64,000 nt of DNA from Euryarchaeota archaeon UBA558 (GTDB taxonomy: Archaea; Thermoplasmatota; Poseidoniia; Poseidoniales; Thalassarchaeaceae): the NCBI GenBank assembly GCA_002507175.1, contig DAZE01000003.1, positions 1 to 64,000 of the forward strand. The letters are read 5' to 3'. The notes beneath the pieces are model-generated. The model was not told where the DNA came from and searched no databases. It worked only from the letters and a program-made list of their open reading frames with translations. Positions 8,543-18,200 of the stretch are shown here, piece by piece. Made by a program: the position numbers and the translations under genes. Within the stretch, counting starts at the first letter, position 1, and each line of letters starts with the position of its first letter.

Positions 8543-10066
8543 GTGCCTACACCTCTGCCACACAACATGCAGTATTACGTAGATCTCCTTGAAGAATTGA
8601 GAGAAATCGATTTAGCGAATCAAATAGGTAGTTTGTTGGGATGGGATCAAGAAGTCATAATGCCAAAAAATGGGGCCAGCAGTAGAGCAGAGCATCTTGC
8701 CTGGATATCAAAAACAGTCCATGAGAAAATTAGTAACCCAAGGATTGGGGAATTGATAGCATCATTGGAAAATGAAGATCTCGATGAGATACAAACAGCA
8801 AACGTCAGAATCTCAAAGAAGATGTATGAAAGAGCGACATGTTTGCCGACTGAGTTCGTGGAGGAATTCGCAAGACTCAAATCACAAGCACACCATACGT
8901 GGGCGGAAGCAAGAGAGAAAGACGATTTCTCCATCTTTCGGGATGATCTCGCAAAAATCCTAGACATGACTAGGAAAAAGGCTGAGTATTTCGGATACAC
9001 GGATTCACCGTATAATGCACTTCTAGACCAGTATGAGACTGGTTTGACTGTGACAAGGCTTGACCCCCTGTTCCAGGGCCTTCGCAGTAGCGTCTCGCCA
9101 TTGGTTCGATCGATCCTAGACAGCGGAATTACCCCCTCCGACGATTGGGTCCACGGCGTAAAATGGCCAATGGAATCTCAGGAAATGTTGAGTCAGAAAG
9201 TTTCAGAGGCCATCGGATTCGATTTCAATTCAGGTAGGAGAGACTCCTCAATACACCCCTTTTGCGGCGGTCCAAATCCTCAAGACGTTAGGTGGACTAC
9301 TCGCTATGATGAATCAGAGCCATTCGGCTCTTTGTTCGGATCAATGCACGAAACTGGCCATGGGACTTACGAACAAGGGCGGCCAGCGGCTTTAGTCTAT
9401 CAACCCGCAGGGAAAGCGTGTGGCTTGGGAGTCCACGAAAGCCAGTCTAGATTGTGGGAAAACCAAATTGGACGCTCGTTGGCATTTTGCGAATGGGTCC
9501 TACCTCTCTGGAAGGATTATTTCCCTGGGGGCCTTGAAGGCGTCACCCCAGAGATGCTTTGGAAGAGTGTGAATAAAATCCAACCAAGCTACATTCGGAC
9601 TGAGTCCGATGAGGCCACCTACAATATTCACATAATGATACGATACGAATTAGAAAAAATGATGATCGAGGGAGATGTAGAGGTAGACGAAATCCCAGAT
9701 ATGTGGGATGACTACTATCATAGGTATCTTGGGATTACACCACCCAACCGAAAATTGGGCATTCTTCAAGACATTCATTGGTGCATGGGTGCAATAGGAT
9801 ATTTTCCCACATACACGTTGGGAAACCTCTACGCAGCACAGTTATTGGATAGTGCGAAGGAGGACATAGCCGACCACGACGAGAAAATTCGAAGTGGAGA
9901 CTTTGCTCCACTATTGGCTTGGATGAGGAGAAAAATACATGATAGAGGGAGTATTCTTGAACCGGCCGATCTAATTGAGGAGGCGACGGGTAGACCACCA
10001 AGTCCGGAACCGTTTGTAAGATACCTATCGTCTAAAATAAGCAGATTATATGGAATAAAATTGTAA
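8543..10066 (+). CDS. M32-family metallocarboxypeptidase
   Basis: 507 residues, the usual length of thermostable carboxypeptidase Taq-like enzymes. The zinc motif HETGH lies at 269-273 and the second conserved block HESQSRLWEN follows near 298-307, with Glu as third ligand. The N-terminal helical region begins MQYYVDLLEELREIDL and includes LLGWDQEVIMP, both typical of the family. The enzyme removes C-terminal residues from peptides, probably in cytoplasmic peptide recycling. The start is GTG at 8543. The propeller gene follows after 4 bp and is likely co-transcribed. Confidence 0.95.
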   Translation: MPTPLPHNMQYYVDLLEELREIDLANQIGSLLGWDQEVIMPKNGASSRAEHLAWISKTVHEKISNPRIGELIASLENEDLDEIQTANVRISKKMYERATCLPTEFVEEFARLKSQAHHTWAEAREKDDFSIFRDDLAKILDMTRKKAEYFGYTDSPYNALLDQYETGLTVTRLDPLFQGLRSSVSPLVRSILDSGITPSDDWVHGVKWPMESQEMLSQKVSEAIGFDFNSGRRDSSIHPFCGGPNPQDVRWTTRYDESEPFGSLFGSMHETGHGTYEQGRPAALVYQPAGKACGLGVHESQSRLWENQIGRSLAFCEWVLPLWKDYFPGGLEGVTPEMLWKSVNKIQPSYIRTESDEATYNIHIMIRYELEKMMIEGDVEVDEIPDMWDDYYHRYLGITPPNRKLGILQDIHWCMGAIGYFPTYTLGNLYAAQLLDSAKEDIADHDEKIRSGDFAPLLAWMRRKIHDRGSILEPADLIEEATGRPPSPEPFVRYLSSKISRLYGIKL

Positions 10067-10070
10067 GAAT

Positions 10071-11147
10071 GTGATGCAAATGGAAGGCCACCATCAATTA
10101 AACGAAATAGCATCATTTGTCAGGCTACTTCCGGCGCCGATAACATCGGTTACGCACAATGAGAATGAGGTTATTGCGGGAGACAAGGGTGGAAATATAT
10201 CAAAATGGTGTATATCTAATGGTAGAAGATCATGGTCGAGGCAACTGGACCCTTCTGTGTCTGACATACATATTGTGAATAATCTGGTGATGGTTGCTAG
10301 TGGAAAATATCTCTATTGTCTTACTTTGGAGGAGGGCAGGATCCTATGGTCAGTAAGTTTTGATGGAGCGTGCGACCTACTGTCCCCCAACGAGAAAACA
10401 GTCTGGGTGACATCCTCTGTCTATGAAATTGAAATTGGTCATTATGTTGATTGCAAAGTACAAGAGTTAGACAGTCAGAATGGAGCGATGATTCAAAGCC
10501 TTGACTTACCCTCGAAGGCGTGGTCTATAGAAAACACAGGAGCCGATTGCATATTGGGTCTAGGCAGGCCAGATCCAGGTGTGTATTTCATACGCAGTGG
10601 CACTGGAACACTCGAGCCAAAAACCGAAGCACCAGATTTGCCAATTATTGAATCTGTCAGGTCTTCTAAGGGAAGCATATCCTTTCTGACGGCTTCAGGG
10701 ACCGCTTTTGAGATTGATAGTCGTGGGCGTTTACAAAACATAGTGGATGAAGCAACCTGCATTGGATATCGGCATGATGGGACATGGTTGTGTCAGACTT
10801 CAAAAAGGAAAAATGGGTTGAATGTAAGCGATGATTCTCTAATTAGGCTGGCCGAAGCAAGATTTGTAGTATGCTCAGAGACCATGACGGTGACAATGAC
10901 CAAATCCGATCCCACCAAGGGAATGATTCAGGTGAATAATCTGGATGTGACGTGGTCACATAGGGGCGAAGTGACATCGTACAACGGACAAGGTGATAGA
11001 ATTTCCATAGGCTACTCTACCGGGGAAATAATTCTCCTAGAGTCGGGAGTAGTTGAGAGAAGAGCTCGGGCCGCGGATGTCAGTGGAGAAGATACGGCTA
11101 AAATTCGAGCAAGGTTAAGGATGTTAAGATTTGAGGAACAGCCCTAG
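10071..11147 (+). CDS. PQQ/WD40-like beta-propeller protein
   Basis: 358 residues without a signal peptide. Repeated short beta-rich blocks such as VIAGDKGGNISKWCISNGR, MVASGKYLYCLTLEEGRILW and SIGYSTGEIILLESG resemble blades of a quinoprotein-like or WD40-like propeller, where a Trp closes the blade after G..LW. No catalytic residues are recognised and it may be a cytoplasmic scaffold. Start could be the GTG at 10071 or the ATG at 10074. The final 35 residues are basic and helical (AKIRARLRMLRF). It immediately precedes the gene-free, structured-RNA region. Confidence 0.6.
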   Translation: MMQMEGHHQLNEIASFVRLLPAPITSVTHNENEVIAGDKGGNISKWCISNGRRSWSRQLDPSVSDIHIVNNLVMVASGKYLYCLTLEEGRILWSVSFDGACDLLSPNEKTVWVTSSVYEIEIGHYVDCKVQELDSQNGAMIQSLDLPSKAWSIENTGADCILGLGRPDPGVYFIRSGTGTLEPKTEAPDLPIIESVRSSKGSISFLTASGTAFEIDSRGRLQNIVDEATCIGYRHDGTWLCQTSKRKNGLNVSDDSLIRLAEARFVVCSETMTVTMTKSDPTKGMIQVNNLDVTWSHRGEVTSYNGQGDRISIGYSTGEIILLESGVVERRARAADVSGEDTAKIRARLRMLRFEEQP

Positions 11148-11210
11148 GATCCTGTAGTAGAAATAGAGGTGGATAGACCCCTATTTCCAGTGGACTGCTC
11201 CAATATTACA

Positions 11211-11223
11211 GAAAGATTTATGG
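11211..11223 (+). promoter_or_regulatory. TATA/BRE-like promoter upstream of the structured RNA
   Basis: An A-rich BRE-like GAAA followed by GATTTATGG lies about 25-32 bp upstream of the first base of the outer helix that opens the RNA region (11247). That is the expected archaeal TATA-to-start spacing. Only the sequence and spacing support this. Confidence 0.45.
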
Positions 11224-11244
11224 ACTACCCCTTACCCTGTTGAC

Positions 11245-11870
11245 CTTGCCGCTCCGGTGGAGTGGTGTGGGAGGGCTTCGGCACCTCCCGCGGGCCACAA
11301 CAACCGATCTAAATGATCGGAGCGGTAGAATCAGCCGTAAAACGCTGAGGAAACGACCTGTCACATGTGGGTGATAGGGCAGTGGGAGAACCAAGAGTAA
11401 GCAAACCGGACGCAAGGAAGGGGAGCTCATCATGGGGAACACTAGGGAAAACAAAACCGAACCTTTCGAGGGGAAAACACAAACCGAACTAGAAGACTAT
11501 CCCACAGAGGTGCAACGAACAAGGGGGAGGAGACAATCCTGGAAGCGTAGTGCGCGGAAAACCTGTAGTAAAAAACAGAAAGGAAACGCATCAGGAACAA
11601 GAGCGGAGAGATCCGTGGAGGACTGGCATCGGACGAAGAAGAATATTGGGATATTACCAATTGACTGAAATCGTACGCGGAGACACCAAGGGAGACCTTG
11701 GAGTAATCGTCAAATGATGAAGGCGGACAAGTAGCGCCGGAATCATCTACCCGGGAACACCCGGGCCCTCGGGCCCGGGTGAACCCCAACCGCGGAGTCA
11801 GCAGGGGGTCGCTCCCCCATAGGCAGCCCCCTGTTGCTCCCACCTGTCCATTCGGACAATATGTGGTCCC
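11245..11870 (+). ncRNA. Large structured non-coding RNA candidate (possibly RNase P RNA-like)
   Basis: An approximately 620-base stretch with no credible protein gene but at least eleven well-formed hairpins on the plus strand. Examples: a 10-bp outer helix 11247-11256/11318-11327 enclosing a UUCG-capped stem (loop 11277-11280); 8 bp at 11357-11364/11371-11378; CGGA-GAGA-UCCG at 11604-11615; CCAAGG-GAGA-CCUUGG at 11686-11701; a two-part stem 11716-11747; an 11-bp GC stem 11758-11781; GGGGG/CCCCC at 11804-11818; UGUCC/GGACA at 11845-11858. Linkers are purine-rich and two loops are GNRA, which favours the plus strand. GAGGAAA, AUAGGGCAG and AAGCAAACCG occur in the order seen in bacterial RNase P RNA, but I could not find a matching P4 3' strand or ACAGA..GGCUUA element, so that identity is tentative. 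The 3' boundary is uncertain. Confidence 0.6.
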
Positions 11871-11945
11871 CTCAAACAGACTATCAATCATTTCCCTCCG
11901 AACCGGGGGAATCCATGTGTTTCTACGATATTACACCAAAGCGAC

Positions 11946-13538
11946 TCACTCTGATGGGCCAGTCATCTCTTCCGGCTTTACCCATTCATCAAAATCATCT
12001 CCATCTATCCCCATCGCAACAGCTGCCTCCCGGAGTGTGGTTGCATTTGTGTGTGCATGCTTTGCGATTTTGGCCGCCATATCATAACCTACATGCGGAT
12101 TTAGTGCTGTCACCAGCATCAACGACCTTCCTACAAGTTCCGAAATCCTTTCCTCGTTCGCTTTCAACCCGGACACACACCTTTCCGAGAATGATAAACA
12201 TGAGTCTGACAACAATTGAACGGAATGAAGAACGTTGTAGATGATCATCGGCTTGTATACGTTCAGTTCGAAATTTCCTTGACTCGCTCCAATCGTGACG
12301 GCAGTGTGGTTTCCCATTGTTTGGCAAGCGACCATTGTGATTGCCTCGGCTTGCGTTGGATTCACCTTTCCAGGCATAATGCTGGAACCAGGTTCATTTT
12401 CTGGAAGTGCAAGCTCTCCTAATCCGGATCTTGGACCTGACCCCATCCATCTGATATCATTGGCTATTTTGAGAAGGCTTGTTGCCAATCCACTCATTGA
12501 ACTCGATGCTTCCAATAATCCGTCATGACCAGCCAATGCTGAAAATTTGTTTTCCACGGGGTAAAACCCCAAACCAGTAGATTTGGAAATCAAATCACAA
12601 ACCAATTCTGAAAAACCAACCTTTGTATTCAAACCAGTACCGACTGCAGTACCTCCTATTGCTAATGCGAGCAGACCATCACGAGCACGCTTAATCCGCA
12701 TTATATCTGAATCCAACATAGCCACGTAGCCTGAGAATTCTTGCCCCAATGTGAGTGGAACTGCGTCCATGAGATGAGTCCTACCTATCTTGACAATCTC
12801 GTTGAATTCATCGCGCTTCCGATCTAACTCATCTCGGAGTTTTTTCACAGATGGCAATAGATGGTGGTGCATTTCCTCTGCAGCTGCAATGTGCATGGCC
12901 GTTGGGAATGTATCATTGCTGGATTGGGATCTGTTGACATGGTCGTTGGGATGCACTGGTTCTTTGCTTCCAACGATACCACCCGCAATCTGAATCGAGC
13001 GATTAGATATCACTTCATTCGCATTCATGTTCGTCTGAGTTCCAGATCCTGTTTGCCAAATTCGGAGAGGGAAATGAGCATCCAATGAACCAGATACAAC
13101 TTCTTCGCTAGCCGCACATATCAACGAACCAATGTCTGCTTCGAGATTTCCTAATTCGACATTGGCCTCAGCGGTGGCCTTCTTTAGAATCCCAAAGGCC
13201 CTTATCATAGCTCTTGGCATGATATCCTTTCCGATGTTGAAATTTTCAAGGGACCTGGCAGTCTGTGCACCAAAATATGCATTTTTTGGGACTTTTACCA
13301 CGCCGATTGAATCAATTTCATCACGATAACCGTCATTATCTAGGTTATTGATGGGCATCGCCGGAATAGTGGCTGGCTTGGGTATGGAGCCACTTAGACC
13401 ACTCTCTATCAACCGGGTTATGGTGGCTGATCTGCCATTGGAGCGCCCTCTTCCAACCTTTTTGTCAAGTCTTACTGCGAGATCTTCAGGTATACTGATA
13501 CTGATAATTCGACGGTCACCCGCTCTATGTTTGGCCAT
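11946..13538 (-). CDS. fumC: Class II fumarase with N-terminal ribbon-helix-helix domain
   Basis: 530 residues, about 60 longer than usual FumC. The catalytic portion from about residue 70 has [43 protein letters not shown], and the catalytic loop [13 protein letters not shown], so it should reversibly hydrate fumarate to malate in the citric acid cycle. Residues 9-49 form a typical ribbon-helix-helix DNA-binding domain: a strand [11 protein letters not shown], helix LAVRLDKKV and second helix [12 protein letters not shown]. The two parts share one uninterrupted frame; an internal ATG at codon 61 could yield a catalytic-only form. A perfect palindrome overlaps the promoter at 13554-13569, which suggests autoregulation. 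Confidence 0.95.
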   Translation of the reverse strand: MAKHRAGDRRIISISIPEDLAVRLDKKVGRGRSNGRSATITRLIESGLSGSIPKPATIPAMPINNLDNDGYRDEIDSIGVVKVPKNAYFGAQTARSLENFNIGKDIMPRAMIRAFGILKKATAEANVELGNLEADIGSLICAASEEVVSGSLDAHFPLRIWQTGSGTQTNMNANEVISNRSIQIAGGIVGSKEPVHPNDHVNRSQSSNDTFPTAMHIAAAEEMHHHLLPSVKKLRDELDRKRDEFNEIVKIGRTHLMDAVPLTLGQEFSGYVAMLDSDIMRIKRARDGLLALAIGGTAVGTGLNTKVGFSELVCDLISKSTGLGFYPVENKFSALAGHDGLLEASSSMSGLATSLLKIANDIRWMGSGPRSGLGELALPENEPGSSIMPGKVNPTQAEAITMVACQTMGNHTAVTIGASQGNFELNVYKPMIIYNVLHSVQLLSDSCLSFSERCVSGLKANEERISELVGRSLMLVTALNPHVGYDMAAKIAKHAHTNATTLREAAVAMGIDGDDFDEWVKPEEMTGPSE

Positions 13539-13553
13539 GTATTGCGGATTAAT

Positions 13554-13569
13554 TATTTATTAATAAATA
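13554..13569. promoter_or_regulatory. 16-bp perfect palindrome over the fumC TATA box (candidate operator)
   Basis: TATTTATTAATAAATA is its own reverse complement. It starts 15 bp upstream of the fumarase ATG and overlaps the minus-strand TATA-like CTATATTTATT. A ribbon-helix-helix dimer reads palindromes of about this size, and the gene itself encodes such a domain. An AT-only palindrome could also arise by chance. Confidence 0.5.
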
Positions 13570-13595
13570 TAGTCAAACAACTCACTGAAAGAATA

Positions 13596-14087
13596 TTATT
13601 CATCCAGTCGACTCACACTGACTATCTTTTGTGGGTCGATCGGTCGATCTCCGGGTCCAGTTTCACAGTTCTCAATTTTGTAGACGTTTTCCATGCCTGA
13701 AACAACCTCCCCGAAAATTGCATGGTTACCGTCTAACCATGGCGTTGGGACCGTCGTTAGGAAGAATTGAGATCCTCCCGTATTGGGGCCTGCGTTCGCC
13801 ATAGAGAAAAGTCCTGGCCGGTTATGTTTCTTTTCCAAGGCTGATTTTTCGCACGGAATCTTCCAACCCGGGCCACCTGTCCCCGCTCTTCCATCGAAAG
13901 GGTCTCTTGATCTTGGACAACCGCCTTGAATCATGAAGCTCTTGATTACTCGATGGAAGTGCAGTCCGTTGTAAAATCCATCGTCAACCAACCTGAGGAA
14001 GTTCCCTGTCGTCTCAGGGCAATCTTCCGTGTAAAGTGCAATATCGATGTCTCCAGCGCTCGTAGTCATTCTAACCCTTGTTGGCAT
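13596..14087 (-). CDS. Peptidyl-prolyl cis-trans isomerase, cyclophilin type
   Basis: About 163 residues. Cyclophilin motifs are FHRVIKSFMIQGG, the GPNTGGSQFFLTT active-site block, WLDGNHAIFGEVVSGM, and an N-terminal strand GDIDIALYTEDCPETTGNF. This is a cytoplasmic single-domain form with no signal peptide. The ATG at 14087 was chosen; a GTG at 14099 is four codons upstream. It assists proline-limited folding. It is downstream of the tRNA-binding and PyrE genes on the same strand. Confidence 0.96.
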   Translation of the reverse strand: MPTRVRMTTSAGDIDIALYTEDCPETTGNFLRLVDDGFYNGLHFHRVIKSFMIQGGCPRSRDPFDGRAGTGGPGWKIPCEKSALEKKHNRPGLFSMANAGPNTGGSQFFLTTVPTPWLDGNHAIFGEVVSGMENVYKIENCETGPGDRPIDPQKIVSVSRLDE

Positions 14088-14131
14088 GTATCCTCCCACG
14101 AGGAACTAGTCCAATAGAGTAACGCAGGACT

Positions 14132-14527
14132 CTATGCAATCAAAGAACCGGGCATCATCCCTTCAGGGGGTTCCAATAGCCTAACTGTACCGTCGGGCTC
14201 TAACGCACCCAAAACAAGGAATTGACTCACAAAACCGGTAGGGAGCCTCTTTTCACCGAGATTCAGCGCCCCAACTACTCTTCTACCAATCAACTCTGTC
14301 AGTGAGTAATTTGTGATTTGGGCTGAACTCCAAAGATTTCCGATCACAGGCCCAAAGTTGACTTTAATTTTGTATGAGGGCTTACGCATCTCTGGGAATT
14401 CCTCAGATCTAGTAATTACACCCGTCCTCAGATCCAATTGAAAGAAGGAATAAGCATCAATGTGGACTTTCTTGCCCAGTTTCTCTGGATGGTAGGGCTC
14501 ACTTGGGTCAATTATATGTCCAGTCAT
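14132..14527 (-). CDS. tRNA-binding (EMAPII/CsaA-like) domain protein
   Basis: 131 residues consisting almost wholly of an OB-fold tRNA-binding domain: DLRTGVITRSEEFPE, then YKIKVNFGPVIG, SSAQITNYSLTELIGRRVV and ALNLGEKRLPTGFVSQFLVLG. This matches free-standing domains such as CsaA or the C-terminal dimerisation part of methionyl-tRNA synthetase. It could be a chaperone or a trans-acting tRNA-binding partner for a synthetase. Its ATG follows directly after the stop of pyrE, so translation is coupled. Confidence 0.88.
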   Translation of the reverse strand: MTGHIIDPSEPYHPEKLGKKVHIDAYSFFQLDLRTGVITRSEEFPEMRKPSYKIKVNFGPVIGNLWSSAQITNYSLTELIGRRVVGALNLGEKRLPTGFVSQFLVLGALEPDGTVRLLEPPEGMMPGSLIA

Positions 14528-15112
14528 TCAATTACCTGCTACATCCGACCTAGTTAGGAGTGGAAAGAGGGGGATCCCCCTCTCATTGAAAGCAGAAACA
14601 CCTCCTTCCTCTCTGTCTAATATGGTCACGCACCCAATTACACTGCAACCAATTTCCTCTAGTAGGTTAGCGCATTTTATCGCAGAACCTCCTGTCGTGG
14701 TGACATCCTCAAGGAGAACAACTCGATCCCCCTCTAGAATAGTGGAACCCTCTATTCCTGGAGGGTTCCCCGTTTTTCTACCTCCACGCCCCTTGGGTTC
14801 TTTCCTTACGACGAACCCTCTCAGATTACTCCCCTTTGCTGACTTTGCGATCACGATCCCAGTTAAAGGAACAGCACCCAACTCGAGGCCTCCTACAGCA
14901 TCGACATCACCTAATCCATCCAATATCTGATGGATCATTATACCTATCAGATGAGCGCATTCAGGATTCATCATTACTGGTTTCATGTCGAAAAAATGAG
15001 GGCTTTCCCTCCCACTGGCAAGTGTGAATTGGTCTTCTGGCGAATACAAGTAAGCAAGACGCCTTACGCTAGCCGAAAGTTGGGACTTAATCTCACTTGG
15101 GTTGTATTCCAT
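14528..15112 (-). CDS. pyrE: Orotate phosphoribosyltransferase
   Basis: Converts orotate and PRPP to orotidine 5'-phosphate in pyrimidine synthesis. Landmarks are FTLASGRESPHFFDMKPV near the N terminus, VDAVGGLELGAVPL, the RKEPKGRGG catalytic loop and the PRPP-binding motif VVLLEDVTTTGGSAI. I chose the ATG at 15112 because homologues begin with this helix (SEIKSQL); the open frame extends to a GTG at 15196. The length of 194 residues is normal. The gene is divergent from the PolD large-subunit gene. Confidence 0.94.
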   Translation of the reverse strand: MEYNPSEIKSQLSASVRRLAYLYSPEDQFTLASGRESPHFFDMKPVMMNPECAHLIGIMIHQILDGLGDVDAVGGLELGAVPLTGIVIAKSAKGSNLRGFVVRKEPKGRGGRKTGNPPGIEGSTILEGDRVVLLEDVTTTGGSAIKCANLLEEIGCSVIGCVTILDREEGGVSAFNERGIPLFPLLTRSDVAGN

Positions 15113-15216
15113 CGGGACCAACACATGACCGTCAATCAATGAACCTTGGCCGCGTTTCGACAAATTCATCGCGAATGTTATTGGGTCGCCTTGCACGCAT
15201 GTGATTTACTTCAGGG

Positions 15217-18200
15217 TTGATTGATGTGGTGTATGCATTTGGCCCGACTAGAGAAACCGGTCGCTTGTCAGCCGAATATGCGACATACCTTGATCTAATC
15301 GAGGCGGAGACTGACCTCGTATACAAAATCGCAAATGAGGCGAGATCTAAGGGAATAGACTTCAAGACAGAGGTGGAGATTCCAAGGGCGAAAGACCTAG
15401 CTAGCAGGACTGTGCGTTTACTGGAGAGGTACCTCAGGCCCGAGGAGGATAGCAGCCCAATCCAGATAGAGGATCGATTAAGAGATCTCTTGGACACCAT
15501 GGATCGAGAATCAGCTTCTATTACTATAGCGAGAGAATCTGCAAAAATGATGCATGAACTGACGGGGGATTTGCGGAAATCAATAGATACGGGCCTAAGA
15601 GTAGGTCTAGCGGTTCTGACTGAGGCAGTTCTAGTCGCTCCATTGGAGGGAATTGGCGAAGTAAGAATATTGAATAATCATGGAGACGGATCTTCGTTCC
15701 TATCCATCGATTTTTGCGGCCCTATTAGAGCAGCAGGTGGTACGGCACAGGCCATGGGCGTGTTAATTGGGGATGTGATTCGACGAGAACTTGGCATAGA
15801 GAGATACCAGCCAAGTGAAGGGGAAGTAGAACGAGTGAAAGAAGAATTTGGGCTTTACAGAGGAGGCTTGCAATACAAGCCACCCCCCGAGGAAGTCGAT
15901 ATGATCGTTCGGGCATGCCCCGTGATGGTTAATGGTGAGGGAACCGAGAGGATAGAGGTAGCAGGGTATCGCGAGGTGCCTAATATCGAGGGTTCAAGAA
16001 TCAGACAGGGGGTCCTCCTTGTTATTGCGGAGGGTCTGTGCCTCAAAGCACCAAAGATCAAGAAACACACGGACAGGTTGGGGGTGGAGGGATGGGACTT
16101 CATCGATATCCTGGCCTCAAAGGGGAAAGACGCGAATAAAGCAGAATCGAATGCAAAGCAAAGGCAAGTCAAACCTGACTCTCGATACATGGGGGACATA
16201 ATTGCTGGTAGACCTGTTTTCGGAGAACCTTCGAAACCTGGCGGATTTAGACTCAGATATGGTAGAAGTAGGACAACAGGTCTAGCTGCTGCAGGTTTGA
16301 ATCCTGCAAGCATGCACGCCATGGGCGGCTTCTTATCGGTAGGCACTCAGATGAAGATCGAGCGGCCAGGAAAGGCATGTGCAGTAACTCCAACCTCAGG
16401 GATTGACGGTCCGCTCGTACTCTTGGAAGATGGAACATTCACCATGGTTCACGATGAAGTTTCATGGAATGCATTAAGTGGCCAAATCAGTGTTATCTGG
16501 GACGCTGGAGAAATTTTGATCGGGTTCGGTGAGTTCCTGGAAAACAACAAGGAACTAGTCCCATCGGGCTACAATCTTGATTGGTGGGCCAGTGAGCTTG
16601 CCTCCAAAATCGATATGCCAGAAAAGCTAGATTCATTCTTTGAGATACTGAATGCCGACCGTTCTCTGTTTCCAAAAGGCCTTCCTTTCAATGGTGCGAT
16701 TACGAGGGGTGGAGAACCTGAGAATGAGCGAGAAACTAGAAAACGAGATTGGAACAGGAAGTTGAAGAATCTAGACTTAACATGGGATCAAGTGGTTTCG
16801 ATTTCAGACAAATTTGGAACTGCAATCCCGCCCCCGTGGAACCTATGGTGGTCGGATTTACCTGTGGCTCTGATCCCATCATTGTGCCTAGCAATGCAAC
16901 GTTCAATTAAACAAAGTGGAAAATTAATCATACCCCTGAACCAGTCAGAAGAGGCTGTTGAGGGCTTAAATCAGGAACATATGAGCAAGATCAAGGAATA
17001 TGGAGTGGTAAGATATTCCTTGATGTCCCTGGGATTACAACATAAATTGGACAATGATAACATTGTAATTGAAAGATACTGGGAACCATTGTGTGAACTC
17101 CTCGATATCGACAATGATAACTTCGGAAAGTCGGAGATCTTGATAAAAACAGAACAGAGGCTGACGCAGATAGATGAGGCAAAGTCGATCGTGCTCTCAG
17201 AAAGCGAAAGGTCATCTGAGGTTGAAAAACTTAGGACGGAAAGAAGAATCAGAGCTGAAACAAAGGCGAGACAGAGGAACCTGGGGGTAGAGGAGACCGA
17301 AGCAATCGGAATTGCTGCAGCTGCGGAGATAGATGACCCAGGGCCGATGAATAAAGAGGAATTTGAACAGGCTGTGTCTACACTAGACGATAACGAGGTT
17401 GAACAATCCCTGTGGATCGTCAGAGAAGTTTCATGTCACAGATGGGAGGATGCCGTACCAACTAGAATCGGCGCACGCATGGGGAGGCCGGAAAAAGCTG
17501 AAAGAAGAGAAATGAAGCAATACACACACGCTCTTTATCCAATAGGCAATAATGGTGGCCCACAGAGATTGCTAGATCAGATCGGTAAGGGCGCACTGAG
17601 CGTAGACGTTAGCATTCGCCGATGCATGAATTGCGGAAGGGACACGCACGAAATTCGCTGCCGCCACGATTATGGTGATGGCTCCCCCCCTTGCAATGGA
17701 AGAACGGAAATCAGAAGGAAAAAAAGTACAGATCGAAGACTCGGGGAGAAAAGAAATATCCAATTCACAGCCCTTCTTGAGGCCGCTAGAAAAAACCTCA
17801 ATCTGAACTCATTACCTCGACCAATCAAAGCAACAAGACAACTTGAATCAAGGTTGCAAACCCCCGAGCCCTTGGAAAAAGGAATTCTGAGGGCGTTGCA
17901 TGACGTATCAGTGAACAAAGATGGAACATCGAGGTTCGATATGATTGACGTCCCAATAACTCATTTTCGACCTCTGGAGATAGGCACTTCATGGAAGAAA
18001 TTAGTGGAGTTGGGGTATTCAGAGGACATGGACGGTAATGAATTGAAATCTGATGACCAAATATTGGAAATCTTCCCTCAAGACATCATTCTTTCCTCAA
18101 ATGCAGAACTGCATCTATCAAGCACTTGCAAGTTCGTGGATGATGAATTGACTAAGATTTACGGAATGGAACCATTCTTCAACTATGAATCAAAACAGGA

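Noticed and set aside
11245..11870. Signal recognition particle RNA
   Set aside because: The helix 8 signature (GGAAG.GAGCAG type) was not found in the region.
11432..11891. Open frames on both strands within the RNA region (about 78 and 149 codons)
   Set aside because: Their translations are low-complexity (Arg/Lys-rich on plus, Ser/Phe-rich on minus) with no family features, and they run through hairpin stems and GNRA loops, so the region reads better as RNA.
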